From contig NZ_WUUT01000006.1 in assembly GCF_009831575.1 (NCBI RefSeq), positions 1 to 64,000 of the forward strand: DNA of 64,000 nt, read 5' to 3'. The notes beneath the pieces are model-generated. The model did no database searches. It was not told the origin of the DNA and saw nothing but the letters and a program-made list of their open reading frames with translations. Positions 31,793-40,515 of the stretch are shown here, in pieces. Position numbers and translations under genes: made by a program. The stretch is from Halovenus carboxidivorans (GTDB lineage Archaea > Halobacteriota > Halobacteria > Halobacteriales > Haloarculaceae). Position 1 is the first letter of the stretch. Each line of letters opens with the position of its first letter.

Positions 31793-32836
31793 TCAGTCCG
31801 GATCCGGGCGCTGACGGCGGCGCTGTCGGTCGAGTACCCGCGTGAGTCCCTTCCCCGGCCCGCCCTCGATTGGCCAGCCACGCTGTCGCCACGCCGGCGG
31901 TTCCGGCTCGAACGCCTCGCAGGAGGAACTGCACTGTCGCGGCGTCTGTTGGCAGTCTTTCGCCCGGCAGGTCGGCCTCGCGACGGCCTCGGTCGGGTCC
32001 ATCTCGAAGTGTCGACAGTCCGACCGCATCGAGTCCACGTACGAGCGCCAGCCCCGCTCGTAGGCCCGCTCCGCAATCTCGCGGCGTTTGTGGGCCTTCC
32101 ACTCCGGATCGGCGTACTCGAACCGACAGGCAGAGGCGTCGTGCCCGCTGGCGTCGGGACGGTCGAGAATCCGCGTTCCGGCGGTGTCGGTCGGAAGCGT
32201 CTGCGGGTTCCATCGGACCGAGACCGCCTCGGGGCCGCGGCGCTGCGGGTCGACGCCGAGGATGCCGGCCTCGACGGGCAGGTCTTCGAGTAACACCGGC
32301 GCGACGGCGTCGTCGGTCCTGTTCGTCGCGACCCACACCTCGTCGCCGAGCGCCAGCGCCACGTCGCTGTGCAGTTGGTCGGCGAGGTGTCGCGCCGCGC
32401 TGGCGTCGAGGTCCGGCTTGTTCTCGATGGCGACGATCCGCTCGATCCAGTCGGGGTATCGAAACCGCCGCCGGAGTTCGATCCGGTTGCCGCTGGTTCG
32501 CTCCTCGATCAGGTCCCGGTCGGCGGCGCGGTGGACGGCCTCGCGGACGTACCGCCACGGATACCCAGGATCCGGCAGACAGTCGCGGTACCACTCCCAC
32601 TCGGCGGGGGCGTTCCGGACGACGTGCAGTAGGTCGCTGTCCAGACGCCGGGAGCCGAAGTCGGCGCGCTGGCGGAGTCCCTCGGCGTTGCACTCGATGA
32701 CGAGCGTGTCCCAGCGCCGCCGCCTTGTCCCCAGTTGGCGTGCGACGAGCACCGGCCGCTCTCGCTCCCGACCCGGGGGCCAGCACTCCTCGGCCCACTG
32801 GCAGACGCTCAACTCGAAGCCGAACTCGCTGTCCAC
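31793..32836 (-). CDS. DUF5787 protein, possible Fe-S PD-(D/E)xK nuclease
   Basis: A 347-aa haloarchaeal protein starting with GTG. The order is: Cys12 and Cys18 in FELSVCQWAEEC, a WDTLVIECN strand (Asp43, Glu48), a winged-helix-like part (YVREAVHRAADRDLIEERTSGNRIEL, 96-121), and IVAIENKPDLDASAARHLADQ (Glu137, Lys139) followed by LHSDVALALGDEVWVAT. The C-terminus has a Cys cluster: Cys273, Cys290, Cys295, Cys302, Cys306. An E-x-K strand followed by a Q-helix and a VWVAT strand is typical of restriction-endonuclease folds, and flanking Cys clusters recall Cas4/AddB. Nuclease activity is inference only; DUF5787 has no known function to me. Confidence 0.7.
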   Translation of the reverse strand: MDSEFGFELSVCQWAEECWPPGRERERPVLVARQLGTRRRRWDTLVIECNAEGLRQRADFGSRRLDSDLLHVVRNAPAEWEWYRDCLPDPGYPWRYVREAVHRAADRDLIEERTSGNRIELRRRFRYPDWIERIVAIENKPDLDASAARHLADQLHSDVALALGDEVWVATNRTDDAVAPVLLEDLPVEAGILGVDPQRRGPEAVSVRWNPQTLPTDTAGTRILDRPDASGHDASACRFEYADPEWKAHKRREIAERAYERGWRSYVDSMRSDCRHFEMDPTEAVARPTCRAKDCQQTPRQCSSSCEAFEPEPPAWRQRGWPIEGGPGKGLTRVLDRQRRRQRPDPD

Positions 32837-32942
32837 ACCGACTGCCAGCAGTCCCGTGGAATTGAACGTATCGGCCGCGAGCAGTCACGCCGTCTCCCGA
32901 CCGTCTCACCGACACCGCCGAGGCCTGTCGCCGGGTTGAGGA

Positions 32943-32949
32943 TTTATAC
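32943..32949 (+). promoter_or_regulatory. TATA box of the DUF460 gene
   Basis: TTTATAC lies 24-30 bp before the GTG at 32973, supporting a leaderless GTG start. Confidence 0.6.
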
Positions 32950-32972
32950 GAATCCCTGCCCTACCGACGGAC

Positions 32973-34946
32973 GTGAGTGATCGCACGGCAGCCCTGGACG
33001 CGGTCGTGTTCGGCGTCGATATCCAAAGCGGCGACGTCCGCGGTGACGCCCCCTCGTACGCCCTCGTCGTCTTCGACGGGGAGGACATCGAGCGCGATGT
33101 CGTCAGCTACCGGAAACTCCGCCGGCGCATCGACGACGAGCGCCCCGCGATGGTCGCCACCGACAACATGTACGAACTGGCCGAGGACAAGGACGCGCTC
33201 GTCCACTTTCTCGGCTCGCTCCCGCCGGAGACCTCCCTCGTCCAGGTGACCGGCGGCACGGAGCCCGAACCGCTGTCCCGGGTTGCCTCCCGCCACGGGG
33301 TCCCGTACGGCAAACAGCCGATGAAAGAGGCCGAGGCCGCCGCCCGGTTGGCCGCCGCAAACGTCGGTCAGGAGGTCTCCGCGTTCACCGACACGACCGA
33401 GATCAAGGTCGCCCGTGGCCGCTCGACCGGCAGCGGCGGCTGGAGCGAGGACCGGTACACCCGCCGGATCCACGGCTCGGTCAAACGCCGCGCCCGCGAG
33501 GTCGAGTCCGAACTCGACGACGCGGGCCTGGAGTACGAGCGCGACGTGACCGAGAAGTACGGCGGCTTCTCGAACGCTATCTTCACCGTCGACGCCCGGC
33601 CCCAGGACCTGCCGGTCTCGACGGAACGGTCCGGAGACGTCCGAATCGAAATCGAACGCAAGCGACGGGACGGCATCGAGTTCGAGCCGCTGGTCAAGCG
33701 CCGTGACCGCGTGATCGTCGGCATCGATCCCGGCACGACGACGGCCGTGGCCGTGGTCAGCACCGACGGCTCCGTCCTCGACGTAATCAGCACCCGCACC
33801 GCCGACACTGCCGCTGTCATCGAGTGGATCATCGAGCGCGGCCGCCCGGTGATCGTCGCCGCCGACGTGACGCCCATGCCCGAGACCGTCGAGAAGATCC
33901 GCCGGAGTTTCGACGCCGCGGGCTGGGTGCCCGACCGCGACCTGCCGGTCGACGTGAAACAGCACCGCACCCGCGAAGAGGGGTACGACAACGACCACGA
34001 GCGCGACGCCATCGCCGCGGCCTTCGGCGCGTACGACGCCCACAAGGCGCAGTTCGAGCGGATCGCCCGGGAGACGCCGCCGCGGTTGGATCTCGGGACG
34101 GTCATCGAGCGGGTCGTCGCCGGCGAGGAACCGCTGTCGGAGGTGCTCGCGGACCTCCAGACCGACGACAGCGAAGACAGCGAGGAGACCGAACACGTCG
34201 AGCGAGAACTGACCGCCGAGGAGCGCCGGATCAACCGCCTCGAAACACAGGTCGAACGGCTGCAGGATCACGTCGACACCTTGGAGGAGACGATCAAGCA
34301 GAAAGACGATCGCATCGACGAGTACGAGCGAAAGCTAGAGGAGGCCCGCAGCGAACAGCGCCGCGAGGCCCGCGAGAGCCGCGAGGTGACGCGACTGGAG
34401 CGGCGGAACAGCCAACTGCAGCGGGAACTCGACGAGGAGCGCGAGCGCGTCGCGGAACTCGAGGACAAACTCGAACGGCTGAAGGCGCTGTGGAAACTGG
34501 ATCACTCGAATTTCGCCGACGTGGCGGAGAAGAAATCCGGGCTGGTGCCGGTGAAAGTCATCGAGCAGTTCACCCGCGACGCCATCGAGACGGCCGACGA
34601 GCAGTTCGGACTCGCCGAGGACGACGTGATCTTCCTGCGAGACGCCAGCGGGGCCGGCCGGTCGACCGCCGAACTGCTCGCCGATGTCGAACCGAAGGTC
34701 GTCCTGCGAAACGGCCAGCTCTCCGACATGGCCGATCAGATCCTCTTCGAGCGCGAGATTCCCGTCGCGCCGGCCGATCTCGTGACGATCCAGGAGGTCG
34801 ACGAACTCGCGGTCGCACGCGAATCGGAGGTCGAGGACGCGATTGCGGACTGGGAGGACCGCGCCGAGGAACGCGAGCGCCAGCAGAGCGCGGAGATGGT
34901 CGACCGCCTGATCAGCGAACACCGCGCGGACCGGCCGGAGGGTTAG
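32973..34946 (+). CDS. DUF460 protein (RNase H-like fold with coiled coil)
   Basis: A 657-aa archaeal conserved protein with a GTG start. The N-terminal domain (1-240) starts AVVFGVDIQSGD. A second domain (about 245-345) begins VIVGIDPGTTTAVAVV, which resembles the RuvC/RNase H first strand, and ends in EGYDNDHERDAIAAAFGAY, a late acidic helix of that fold. A long coiled coil (about 400-510) and a C-terminal domain follow. Members are broadly conserved in archaea and probably handle nucleic acids, but activity is unproven. It converges with a small membrane protein gene (4-nt overlap). Confidence 0.85.
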   Translation: MSDRTAALDAVVFGVDIQSGDVRGDAPSYALVVFDGEDIERDVVSYRKLRRRIDDERPAMVATDNMYELAEDKDALVHFLGSLPPETSLVQVTGGTEPEPLSRVASRHGVPYGKQPMKEAEAAARLAAANVGQEVSAFTDTTEIKVARGRSTGSGGWSEDRYTRRIHGSVKRRAREVESELDDAGLEYERDVTEKYGGFSNAIFTVDARPQDLPVSTERSGDVRIEIERKRRDGIEFEPLVKRRDRVIVGIDPGTTTAVAVVSTDGSVLDVISTRTADTAAVIEWIIERGRPVIVAADVTPMPETVEKIRRSFDAAGWVPDRDLPVDVKQHRTREEGYDNDHERDAIAAAFGAYDAHKAQFERIARETPPRLDLGTVIERVVAGEEPLSEVLADLQTDDSEDSEETEHVERELTAEERRINRLETQVERLQDHVDTLEETIKQKDDRIDEYERKLEEARSEQRREARESREVTRLERRNSQLQRELDEERERVAELEDKLERLKALWKLDHSNFADVAEKKSGLVPVKVIEQFTRDAIETADEQFGLAEDDVIFLRDASGAGRSTAELLADVEPKVVLRNGQLSDMADQILFEREIPVAPADLVTIQEVDELAVARESEVEDAIADWEDRAEERERQQSAEMVDRLISEHRADRPEG

Positions 34947-35155
34947 GCCATCCCCATCGACTTCAGAAAGCGCGTGGCCGCGCCGTCAGCGACCAGCCCG
35001 ACTCCCGCGACGATCAACGCGAGTCCGACCGCGAGTTTCGGTCGGTCCCGCCCGATCACCGCGAGTCCAGCGGCGACGGCTCCGATCCCGTATTTTCCCT
35101 CTGTGCCGGCCATCTTCTCGATCTCGTCGCTGGCTTCCTGAATCCGGTTTCGCAT
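34943..35155 (-). CDS. Small membrane protein, hypothetical
   Basis: A 70-aa protein: an amphipathic acidic N-terminus (MRNRIQEASDEIEKMAG), then two Gly/Ala/Val helices (YGIGAVAAGLAVIG and KLAVGLALIVAGVGLVADGAA) and a short tail. I do not recognise a characterised family. It overlaps the DUF460 stop by 4 nt and diverges from eIF1A. Confidence 0.65.
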   Translation of the reverse strand: MRNRIQEASDEIEKMAGTEGKYGIGAVAAGLAVIGRDRPKLAVGLALIVAGVGLVADGAATRFLKSMGMA

Positions 35156-35220
35156 GTCTTTCGCTCTCTGAGGGCTGATAATAAAGTCGGTGACTTCCGA
35201 CGCCGGCGGTTCTCGCAGAA

Positions 35221-35227
35221 GTTATAC
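35221..35227 (+). promoter_or_regulatory. TATA box of the eIF1A gene
   Basis: GTTATAC lies 24-30 bp before the ATG at 35251, consistent with a leaderless transcript. Confidence 0.6.
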
Positions 35228-35250
35228 GTCTCCCTCGCAAATCGTGACGT

Positions 35251-35538
35251 ATGAGCGACAACGAAGGGCGCAAGGACCTTCGAATGCCCGACGACGACGA
35301 GGTGTTCGCCGTCGTCGTCGATATGCTCGGAGCCAACCGCGTCCGCGTCAGGTGCATGGACGGCGTCGAACGAACGGCCCGGATCCCGGGCAAGATGCAG
35401 AAACGGATCTGGATCCGCGAAGACGACGTCGTCCTCGTCGAACCGTGGGACTGGCAGGACGAGAAAGCCGATATCACCTGGCGGTACGACAAACAGGAAG
35501 CCGACCAACTGCGAGAGGAAGGGCACATCCAGGAGTAA
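35251..35538 (+). CDS. eif1a: Translation initiation factor 1A
   Basis: A 95-aa OB-fold protein, the archaeal homologue of eIF1A/IF1 that binds the 30S A site during initiation. The family segments [39 protein letters not shown] and [19 protein letters not shown] are all intact. The N-terminus is short and charged, as expected. Leaderless promoter at 35221-35227. Confidence 0.95.
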   Translation: MSDNEGRKDLRMPDDDEVFAVVVDMLGANRVRVRCMDGVERTARIPGKMQKRIWIREDDVVLVEPWDWQDEKADITWRYDKQEADQLREEGHIQE

Positions 35539-35546
35539 CTGTTCTC

Positions 35547-36728
35547 TCACTCCGAGGTGGGCGTCAGATCGAACTGCTCGGCGGCCGAGCGCATGTCCTT
35601 GTCACCGCGCCCGCAGAGATTGACGAGAATCGTGTCGTGTTCGTCTTCTTCGGCCAGTTGAATCGCCAGCGCGATGGCGTGGCTCGGCTCGAAGGCCGGG
35701 ATGATCCCCTCGCTCTCGGAGAGTTCGCGGAAGGCCGCCAGCGCCTCCTCGTCGGTGATCGCGCGGTACTCCGCTCGACCGGTCTCCTGCAGTGCCGCGT
35801 GCTCCGGCCCGACGCCGGGGTAGTCGAGTCCGGCGCTGACCGAGTGGTTCTCGGTGTCGTCGTCGATGACCTTCGTCTTCGCGCCCTGGTAGATCTCGCC
35901 TTCGCTGTCCTCGTTTTCCGACAGCGGCGCGGAGTGTTTCCCGGAACTGAGGCCTTTCCCGCCGGGCTCGGCGCCGTACAGCGCCACGTCCTCGTCGTCG
36001 CGGAAGGCGTCGAACAGGCCGATAGAGTTCGATCCGCCGCCGACGCAGGCGACACAGGCGTCGGGCAGGTCGCCGTGTAGCTCCTGGATCTGCTCGCGGG
36101 CCTCCTTGCCGATGACCGACTGGAACTCCCGGACCATCCGCGGGAACGGGTCCGGGCCGACCGCGCTGCCGACGAGGTAGTGGGTGTCGTCGACGTTCTC
36201 GACGAGGTCCTCCAGGGCGGCGTCGACCGCCTCGGCCAGCCCCTCGTTGCCGCGGGTCACTGACCTGACTTCCGCGCCCAGCAGCCGCATCCGGAAGACG
36301 TTCATCTCCTGGCGCTGGATGTCCTTCCGACCCATGTAGACCGTCGTGTCGAGATCCAGCAGCGCCCCGACCATCGCCGTCGCGGTGCCGTGCTGGCCGG
36401 CCCCGGTCTCGGCGATCAGCCGCTCCTTGCCGGCCTGTTTGGCGAGCAGGCCCTGCCCCAGCGTGTTGTTGAGCTTGTGCGCGCCGCCGTGGAGCAGATC
36501 CTCGTGTTTGAAGTAGATGTCCGCGTCGTACCGCTCCGAGAGGGTTTCGGCGTAGAAGACCGGTGTCGGCCGGCCGCCGTAGTGTTCGAGCAGGTGCTCG
36601 AACTCCTCCCAGAACTGTTCGGACTCGATTGCCTCCTCGAATCCGGCCGCGAGCTGTGCGAGCGGTTCTTCGAGCGGTTCCGGAACGTGCCGACCGCCGT
36701 AGCCGGCGTAGGTGCCGTCTGATGCCAT
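35547..36728 (-). CDS. trpB: Tryptophan synthase beta chain
   Basis: A 393-aa PLP enzyme that joins indole and serine to give tryptophan. The PLP lysine is in GGAHKLNNTLGQ and the glutamate segment is in LIAETGAGQHGTA. The glycine loop that holds the phosphate is CVGGGSNSIGLF. The N-terminal RHVPEPLEEPLAQL marks the TrpB1 class, which works with TrpA. ATG 36728 was chosen over a frame extension of 23 residues. No trpA or trpC is next to it, so it is separated from the usual operon. Confidence 0.95.
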   Translation of the reverse strand: MASDGTYAGYGGRHVPEPLEEPLAQLAAGFEEAIESEQFWEEFEHLLEHYGGRPTPVFYAETLSERYDADIYFKHEDLLHGGAHKLNNTLGQGLLAKQAGKERLIAETGAGQHGTATAMVGALLDLDTTVYMGRKDIQRQEMNVFRMRLLGAEVRSVTRGNEGLAEAVDAALEDLVENVDDTHYLVGSAVGPDPFPRMVREFQSVIGKEAREQIQELHGDLPDACVACVGGGSNSIGLFDAFRDDEDVALYGAEPGGKGLSSGKHSAPLSENEDSEGEIYQGAKTKVIDDDTENHSVSAGLDYPGVGPEHAALQETGRAEYRAITDEEALAAFRELSESEGIIPAFEPSHAIALAIQLAEEDEHDTILVNLCGRGDKDMRSAAEQFDLTPTSE

Positions 36729-36838
36729 ACTCGTCTCACGGGTGCGGGCGAACAAAAGCGCTCCCCCAGCCGGACCGCTCGCAGGCCCGTCCGACAATAT
36801 ATGGGATTAAGTGTAGGCAACACATCGGTTGACCCAAC

Positions 36839-37027
36839 ATGGTTGATCCGACGTCTGATCTCAACGAAGACATCTCGGCGGACGAAGCCCCGGCGTGTGA
36901 AACCTGCGGCGAGACGATTCTCGACAGTAACAGCCACCGTGTGATAACCTGGATCGACGACGGCAGCGTCGAGTCCGCCCACTTCTGTGACGACGACTGC
37001 CGGATGGCGTGGGACGGCGACTCCTGA
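36839..37027 (+). CDS. DUF7576-like small Cys protein, TRASH-like
   Basis: A 62-aa protein: acidic N-terminus, then CETC (Cys20, Cys23), a middle with HRVITWIDDG, and FCDDDCRMAW (Cys50, Cys54). The C-x2-C-x26-C-x3-C pattern suggests one zinc or other metal site and resembles the TRASH/YHS motif of metal-trafficking proteins. It lies directly upstream of a heavy-metal P-type ATPase, which makes metal handling a reasonable inference. DUF7576 is a haloarchaeal family without known function. Confidence 0.75.
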   Translation: MVDPTSDLNEDISADEAPACETCGETILDSNSHRVITWIDDGSVESAHFCDDDCRMAWDGDS

Positions 37028-37056
37028 GCGCCCGTTTTATTAACTTCTGTCCCGTC

Positions 37057-37108
37057 GTTACCAGATTCTTCTATTACAACCGCATCTGGTAACAGCCGAG
37101 TTAATAAC
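37057..37108 (+). promoter_or_regulatory. Inverted-repeat operator and TATA box of the P-type ATPase gene
   Basis: GTTACCAGAT (37057-37066) and ATCTGGTAAC (37084-37093) form a perfect 10-bp inverted repeat with a 17-nt spacer. The TATA-like TTAATAAC (37101-37108) follows 7 bp later and lies 24-31 bp before the ATG at 37132. This placement over and upstream of the BRE fits binding by a metal-responsive regulator. Confidence 0.6.
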
Positions 37109-37131
37109 ACCCCGGCACGTACTGTCGGGTA

Positions 37132-39408
37132 ATGACCGAGACGGCATCACAGCAGGTGCGATTTACCGTCCCCGAGATGGACTGTTCGTCGTGTGCATCT
37201 ACAGTCTCGGATGCGCTCGCCGGGGCCGCTGGTGTCGTCGCCGTCGACCCCGCACCGACCACCGGCCGCGTGACCGTCGAGTACGATCCCTCGGCCACCG
37301 ACGCCGAGACGCTGGCGGCGGCTATCGAGGCGGCCGGCTACGAGGTGACGGCGACCGGCGGCCAGCGACTCGAAGACCAGTCCGTCTGGACCGGTCCGCG
37401 CGGACTGAAAACGGCCGCCAGCGGGGCGGCGCTGTTGGCTGGGTTGATTATCCTCGCCGTCCCGGGTCTCGACCGGGAACTGATTACGGTGCTCGGGACG
37501 GCCCACGGCCTGTCGGATCTCGCCTTTATCACGGCCACGGCCGTCGGCGGTGAGATCATCCTCCGCAACGGCCTCGTCTCCGTGCGCCAGCGCTCGCTGG
37601 ATATCGACTTCCTGATGAGCGCCGCCATCCTCGGTGCCGTCGCCGCGAGCCTCGGCTTCGGCGAGGGGCTGTACTTCGAGGCCGCGACGCTCGCGGTGCT
37701 GTTCAACATCGCGGAACTGCTGGAAGCGGCGTCGATGGACCGCGCTCGCAACTCCCTCCGGGAACTGATGGATCTCTCGCCGGACGAGGCGCGTGTCTCC
37801 CGCGACGGTGAGACCGTGACCGTCCCGGCCGACGACGTTGCCGTCGGCGAGCGCGTTTACGTCCGTCCGGGCGAGAAGATTCCGGTCGACGGGACCGTCG
37901 TCGACGGCGAGAGCGCGGTCGACCAGTCGCCGGTGACCGGCGAGAGCGTCCCCGTCGAGAAGACCGTCGGGGAGGAAGTCTACGCCGGGACCGTCACCGA
38001 GACGGGCTATCTCGAAGTCGAAACGACCGCCGCGGCCGGCGAACACACCCTCGCACGGATCATCGACCTCGTCGAGGACGCACAGGCAAACAAGACAGAC
38101 CGCGAGCAGTTCGTCGACCGCTTCGCCGGCTACTACACGCCCGCCGTCGTCGGACTGGCGCTGCTCGCGATGCTCGTGCCACCGCTTCTCGGCGGCGCGT
38201 GGGGCACGTGGTTCGTCTACGGGCTGACGCTTCTGGTGCTGGCCTGTCCGTGTGCGTTCGTCATCTCGACGCCGGTCTCGGTCGTCTCGGGGCTGACGAG
38301 CGCGGCCCGCAACGGCGTGCTCATCAAGGGCGGCGACCACCTCGAAGCGATGGGTGAGGTCGACGCGGTTGCCCTCGACAAGACGGGGACGCTGACGAAA
38401 GGCGAACTGACCGTGACCGACGTGATCGGTCTCGACGGGACGACCGAGACGGACCTGTTGGCCTGCGCGGCCGGCGTCGAACGGCGCAGCGAACACCCGA
38501 TTGCGGAGGCAATCGTCGAGTACGCCGACGAACGGGGGGTCGAGCCCAACCCGGTCTCCTCCTTCGAGGCGATTCCGGGCAAGGGCGTCCGTGCGGAGGT
38601 CGACGACCGCACCCACTACGCCGGCAAACCGGGGCTGTTCGAGGACCTCGGGTTCGACCTCTCGCACGTCCACCTGGCGACCGACGGCGGTGTTGCGGCC
38701 TCCGCCCCTCCGTCCGGCGGTGGACCGGCCGACCCGGACGACTGCCCCCGGGATGACTGCGTGGATCTGCTCGCCGAGACGATTCCCGACCTCCAGCAGG
38801 CGGGGAAGACGGTCGTCCTCGTCGGGACCGGCGAGCGTCTCGAAGGTGTGATCGCCGTCGCCGACGAGATCCGTCCGGGTGCGGCGTCGATGGTCGAGCG
38901 CCTGCACGACCTCGGCGTCGAGCGGGTCGTGATGCTCACCGGCGACAACGACCGCACCGCCCGGGCAATCGCGGCGGAGGTCGGCGTCGACGAGTACCGG
39001 GCCGAGTTGCTGCCCGAGGAGAAGGTCGCGGCGGTCGAGGAGTTGGCCCGCGCGTACGGCGACGTGGCCATGGTGGGCGACGGGATCAACGACGCACCCG
39101 CGCTGGCGACGGCCACCGTCGGCGTGGCGATGGGCGCGGCCGGGACGGACACCGCTCTGGAGACCGCCGACATCGCCCTGATGGGTGACGACATCTCGAA
39201 GCTTCCGTATCTCCGCGAGTTGGCGATGCGAGCCAACGGCGTCATCCGCCAGAACATCTGGGCGAGTCTGGGCGTCAAGGCCGCACTCGTCGTCCTGGTA
39301 CCGTTCGGGCTGGTTCCGATCTGGGTCGCAGTGCTGCTCGGTGACGCGGGCATGACCGTCGGCGTGACCGGCAACGCGATGCGACTCTCCCGCGTCCGGG
39401 CCGACTGA
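37132..39408 (+). CDS. Zn/Cd/Pb-type P1B heavy-metal transporting ATPase
   Basis: A 758-aa metal exporter. The N-terminal HMA domain has MDCSSC (Cys18, Cys21). The membrane ion site is CPC (Cys372, Cys374), the phosphorylated Asp is in [10 protein letters not shown] (Asp416), and the SEHP motif and [12 protein letters not shown] follow. NxxxxxxxK in [11 protein letters not shown] and Asp in [18 protein letters not shown] near the end match the ZntA/CadA class rather than Cu pumps. An insertion in the nucleotide-binding domain carries CPRDDC (538-543) after a Pro/Gly-rich stretch and may be an additional metal sensor. Exports Zn2+, Cd2+ or Pb2+ at the cell membrane. Confidence 0.93.
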   Translation: MTETASQQVRFTVPEMDCSSCASTVSDALAGAAGVVAVDPAPTTGRVTVEYDPSATDAETLAAAIEAAGYEVTATGGQRLEDQSVWTGPRGLKTAASGAALLAGLIILAVPGLDRELITVLGTAHGLSDLAFITATAVGGEIILRNGLVSVRQRSLDIDFLMSAAILGAVAASLGFGEGLYFEAATLAVLFNIAELLEAASMDRARNSLRELMDLSPDEARVSRDGETVTVPADDVAVGERVYVRPGEKIPVDGTVVDGESAVDQSPVTGESVPVEKTVGEEVYAGTVTETGYLEVETTAAAGEHTLARIIDLVEDAQANKTDREQFVDRFAGYYTPAVVGLALLAMLVPPLLGGAWGTWFVYGLTLLVLACPCAFVISTPVSVVSGLTSAARNGVLIKGGDHLEAMGEVDAVALDKTGTLTKGELTVTDVIGLDGTTETDLLACAAGVERRSEHPIAEAIVEYADERGVEPNPVSSFEAIPGKGVRAEVDDRTHYAGKPGLFEDLGFDLSHVHLATDGGVAASAPPSGGGPADPDDCPRDDCVDLLAETIPDLQQAGKTVVLVGTGERLEGVIAVADEIRPGAASMVERLHDLGVERVVMLTGDNDRTARAIAAEVGVDEYRAELLPEEKVAAVEELARAYGDVAMVGDGINDAPALATATVGVAMGAAGTDTALETADIALMGDDISKLPYLRELAMRANGVIRQNIWASLGVKAALVVLVPFGLVPIWVAVLLGDAGMTVGVTGNAMRLSRVRAD

Positions 39409-39450
39409 CCGGGACCAGATTCAAGTCGGTCCCCGTCTACCTCCCGACAG

Positions 39451-40509
39451 ATGACGTGGACGCGGCGGGGTCTGCTCGCGGCGGGCGTCACGGCGCTTGC
39501 AGGCTGTGTCGGCGGCGAGCCCGGGACCCGGATCGGCTTCGTGGGCGACGTGATGCTCGGTCGAAGCGTGAACGACCACTGGATTGGCCGCGACCCCGAC
39601 GGCGTCTGGGGGTCGACGCTGAACCGACTCCGACGGCTCGACGGTCTCGTCCTGAATCTGGAGTGTTGCATCTCCGAGCGCGGCCGCAAGTGGCCCGACA
39701 AGGTCTATTACTTCCGGTCCGACCCGGATTTCGCCGTCCCGGCCCTCGAATCCGCAAACGCCGCTCTCGCCTCGCTTGCGAACAACCACAGCCTCGACTT
39801 CCGGGCACCGGCGCTCGCAGACACGCGTGGGTATCTCGACGACGCAGACATCGCCCATGCCGGTGCCGGTCCGAGTCGAGAGGCGGCGCTCACCCCGGCG
39901 GTCACCGACATCGGCGGGCTGACGGTCGCGGTGGTCGCGCTGACAGACCGGTACCCGGAGTACGCCGCGGGCGACGGGACGGCCGGTACCGCGTATCTGC
40001 CGCTCGATCCGTCCGTTCCCGAGAGCCGTCAGACCGTCGAAGCGACGCTCCGGCGGGCGCGCGACGCGGATCCCGACCTCCTCGCGGTCTCGCTGCACTG
40101 GGGGCCGAACTGGGAGACGGCACCCAGCGAGACACAGCGGCGGTTCGCTCGCTGGCTGATCGACCGCGGCGTCGACGTCGTCCACGGCCACAGCGCCCAC
40201 GTGCTCCAGGGCGTCGAGGTCTACCGGGGTCGGCCGATCGTCTACGACGCCGGCGATTTCGTCGACGACTACATCGACAAGGAGAGCGTTCAGAACAAGC
40301 GAAGCGCGCTGTTCGAACTCACCGTCGAGGACGGCTCGGTCGACAGCCTCCGGATCGTCCCGACCGAGATCGCAGACGAGACCGCGACGATGGCCGACGA
40401 ACAGGCGTCGGCGTGGGTCTGCGAGGCGATCCGCGAGCGCTCGGCGGCGTTCGGGACGCGTGTCGACCGCACCGACGCAGGCCTGTCTGTTTCACTCGGG
40501 GAGCCGTGA
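39451..40509 (+). CDS. CapA-family metallophosphatase-like lipoprotein
   Basis: A 352-aa protein with a Tat-type start (TRRGLLAAG) and lipobox LAGC (Cys19). It then has the CapA/PgsA fold: IGFVGDVMLGRSV (first metal ligand), LVLNLECCIS, SLANNHSLDF (Asn-His), and VVHGHSAHVLQGVEVYRG near the end. CapA proteins resemble metallophosphatases and in bacteria serve poly-gamma-glutamate synthesis; haloarchaeal polyglutamate is known in some species, but no pgs genes are nearby. It is likely anchored outside the membrane. Confidence 0.88.
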   Translation: MTWTRRGLLAAGVTALAGCVGGEPGTRIGFVGDVMLGRSVNDHWIGRDPDGVWGSTLNRLRRLDGLVLNLECCISERGRKWPDKVYYFRSDPDFAVPALESANAALASLANNHSLDFRAPALADTRGYLDDADIAHAGAGPSREAALTPAVTDIGGLTVAVVALTDRYPEYAAGDGTAGTAYLPLDPSVPESRQTVEATLRRARDADPDLLAVSLHWGPNWETAPSETQRRFARWLIDRGVDVVHGHSAHVLQGVEVYRGRPIVYDAGDFVDDYIDKESVQNKRSALFELTVEDGSVDSLRIVPTEIADETATMADEQASAWVCEAIRERSAAFGTRVDRTDAGLSVSLGEP

Positions 40510-40515
40510 TCGCCC

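Noticed and set aside
31793-32836. Calling DUF5787 a Cas4 protein
   Set aside because: No CRISPR or cas genes are near, the Asp-to-Glu distance is much longer than in Cas4, and the match is only in outline.
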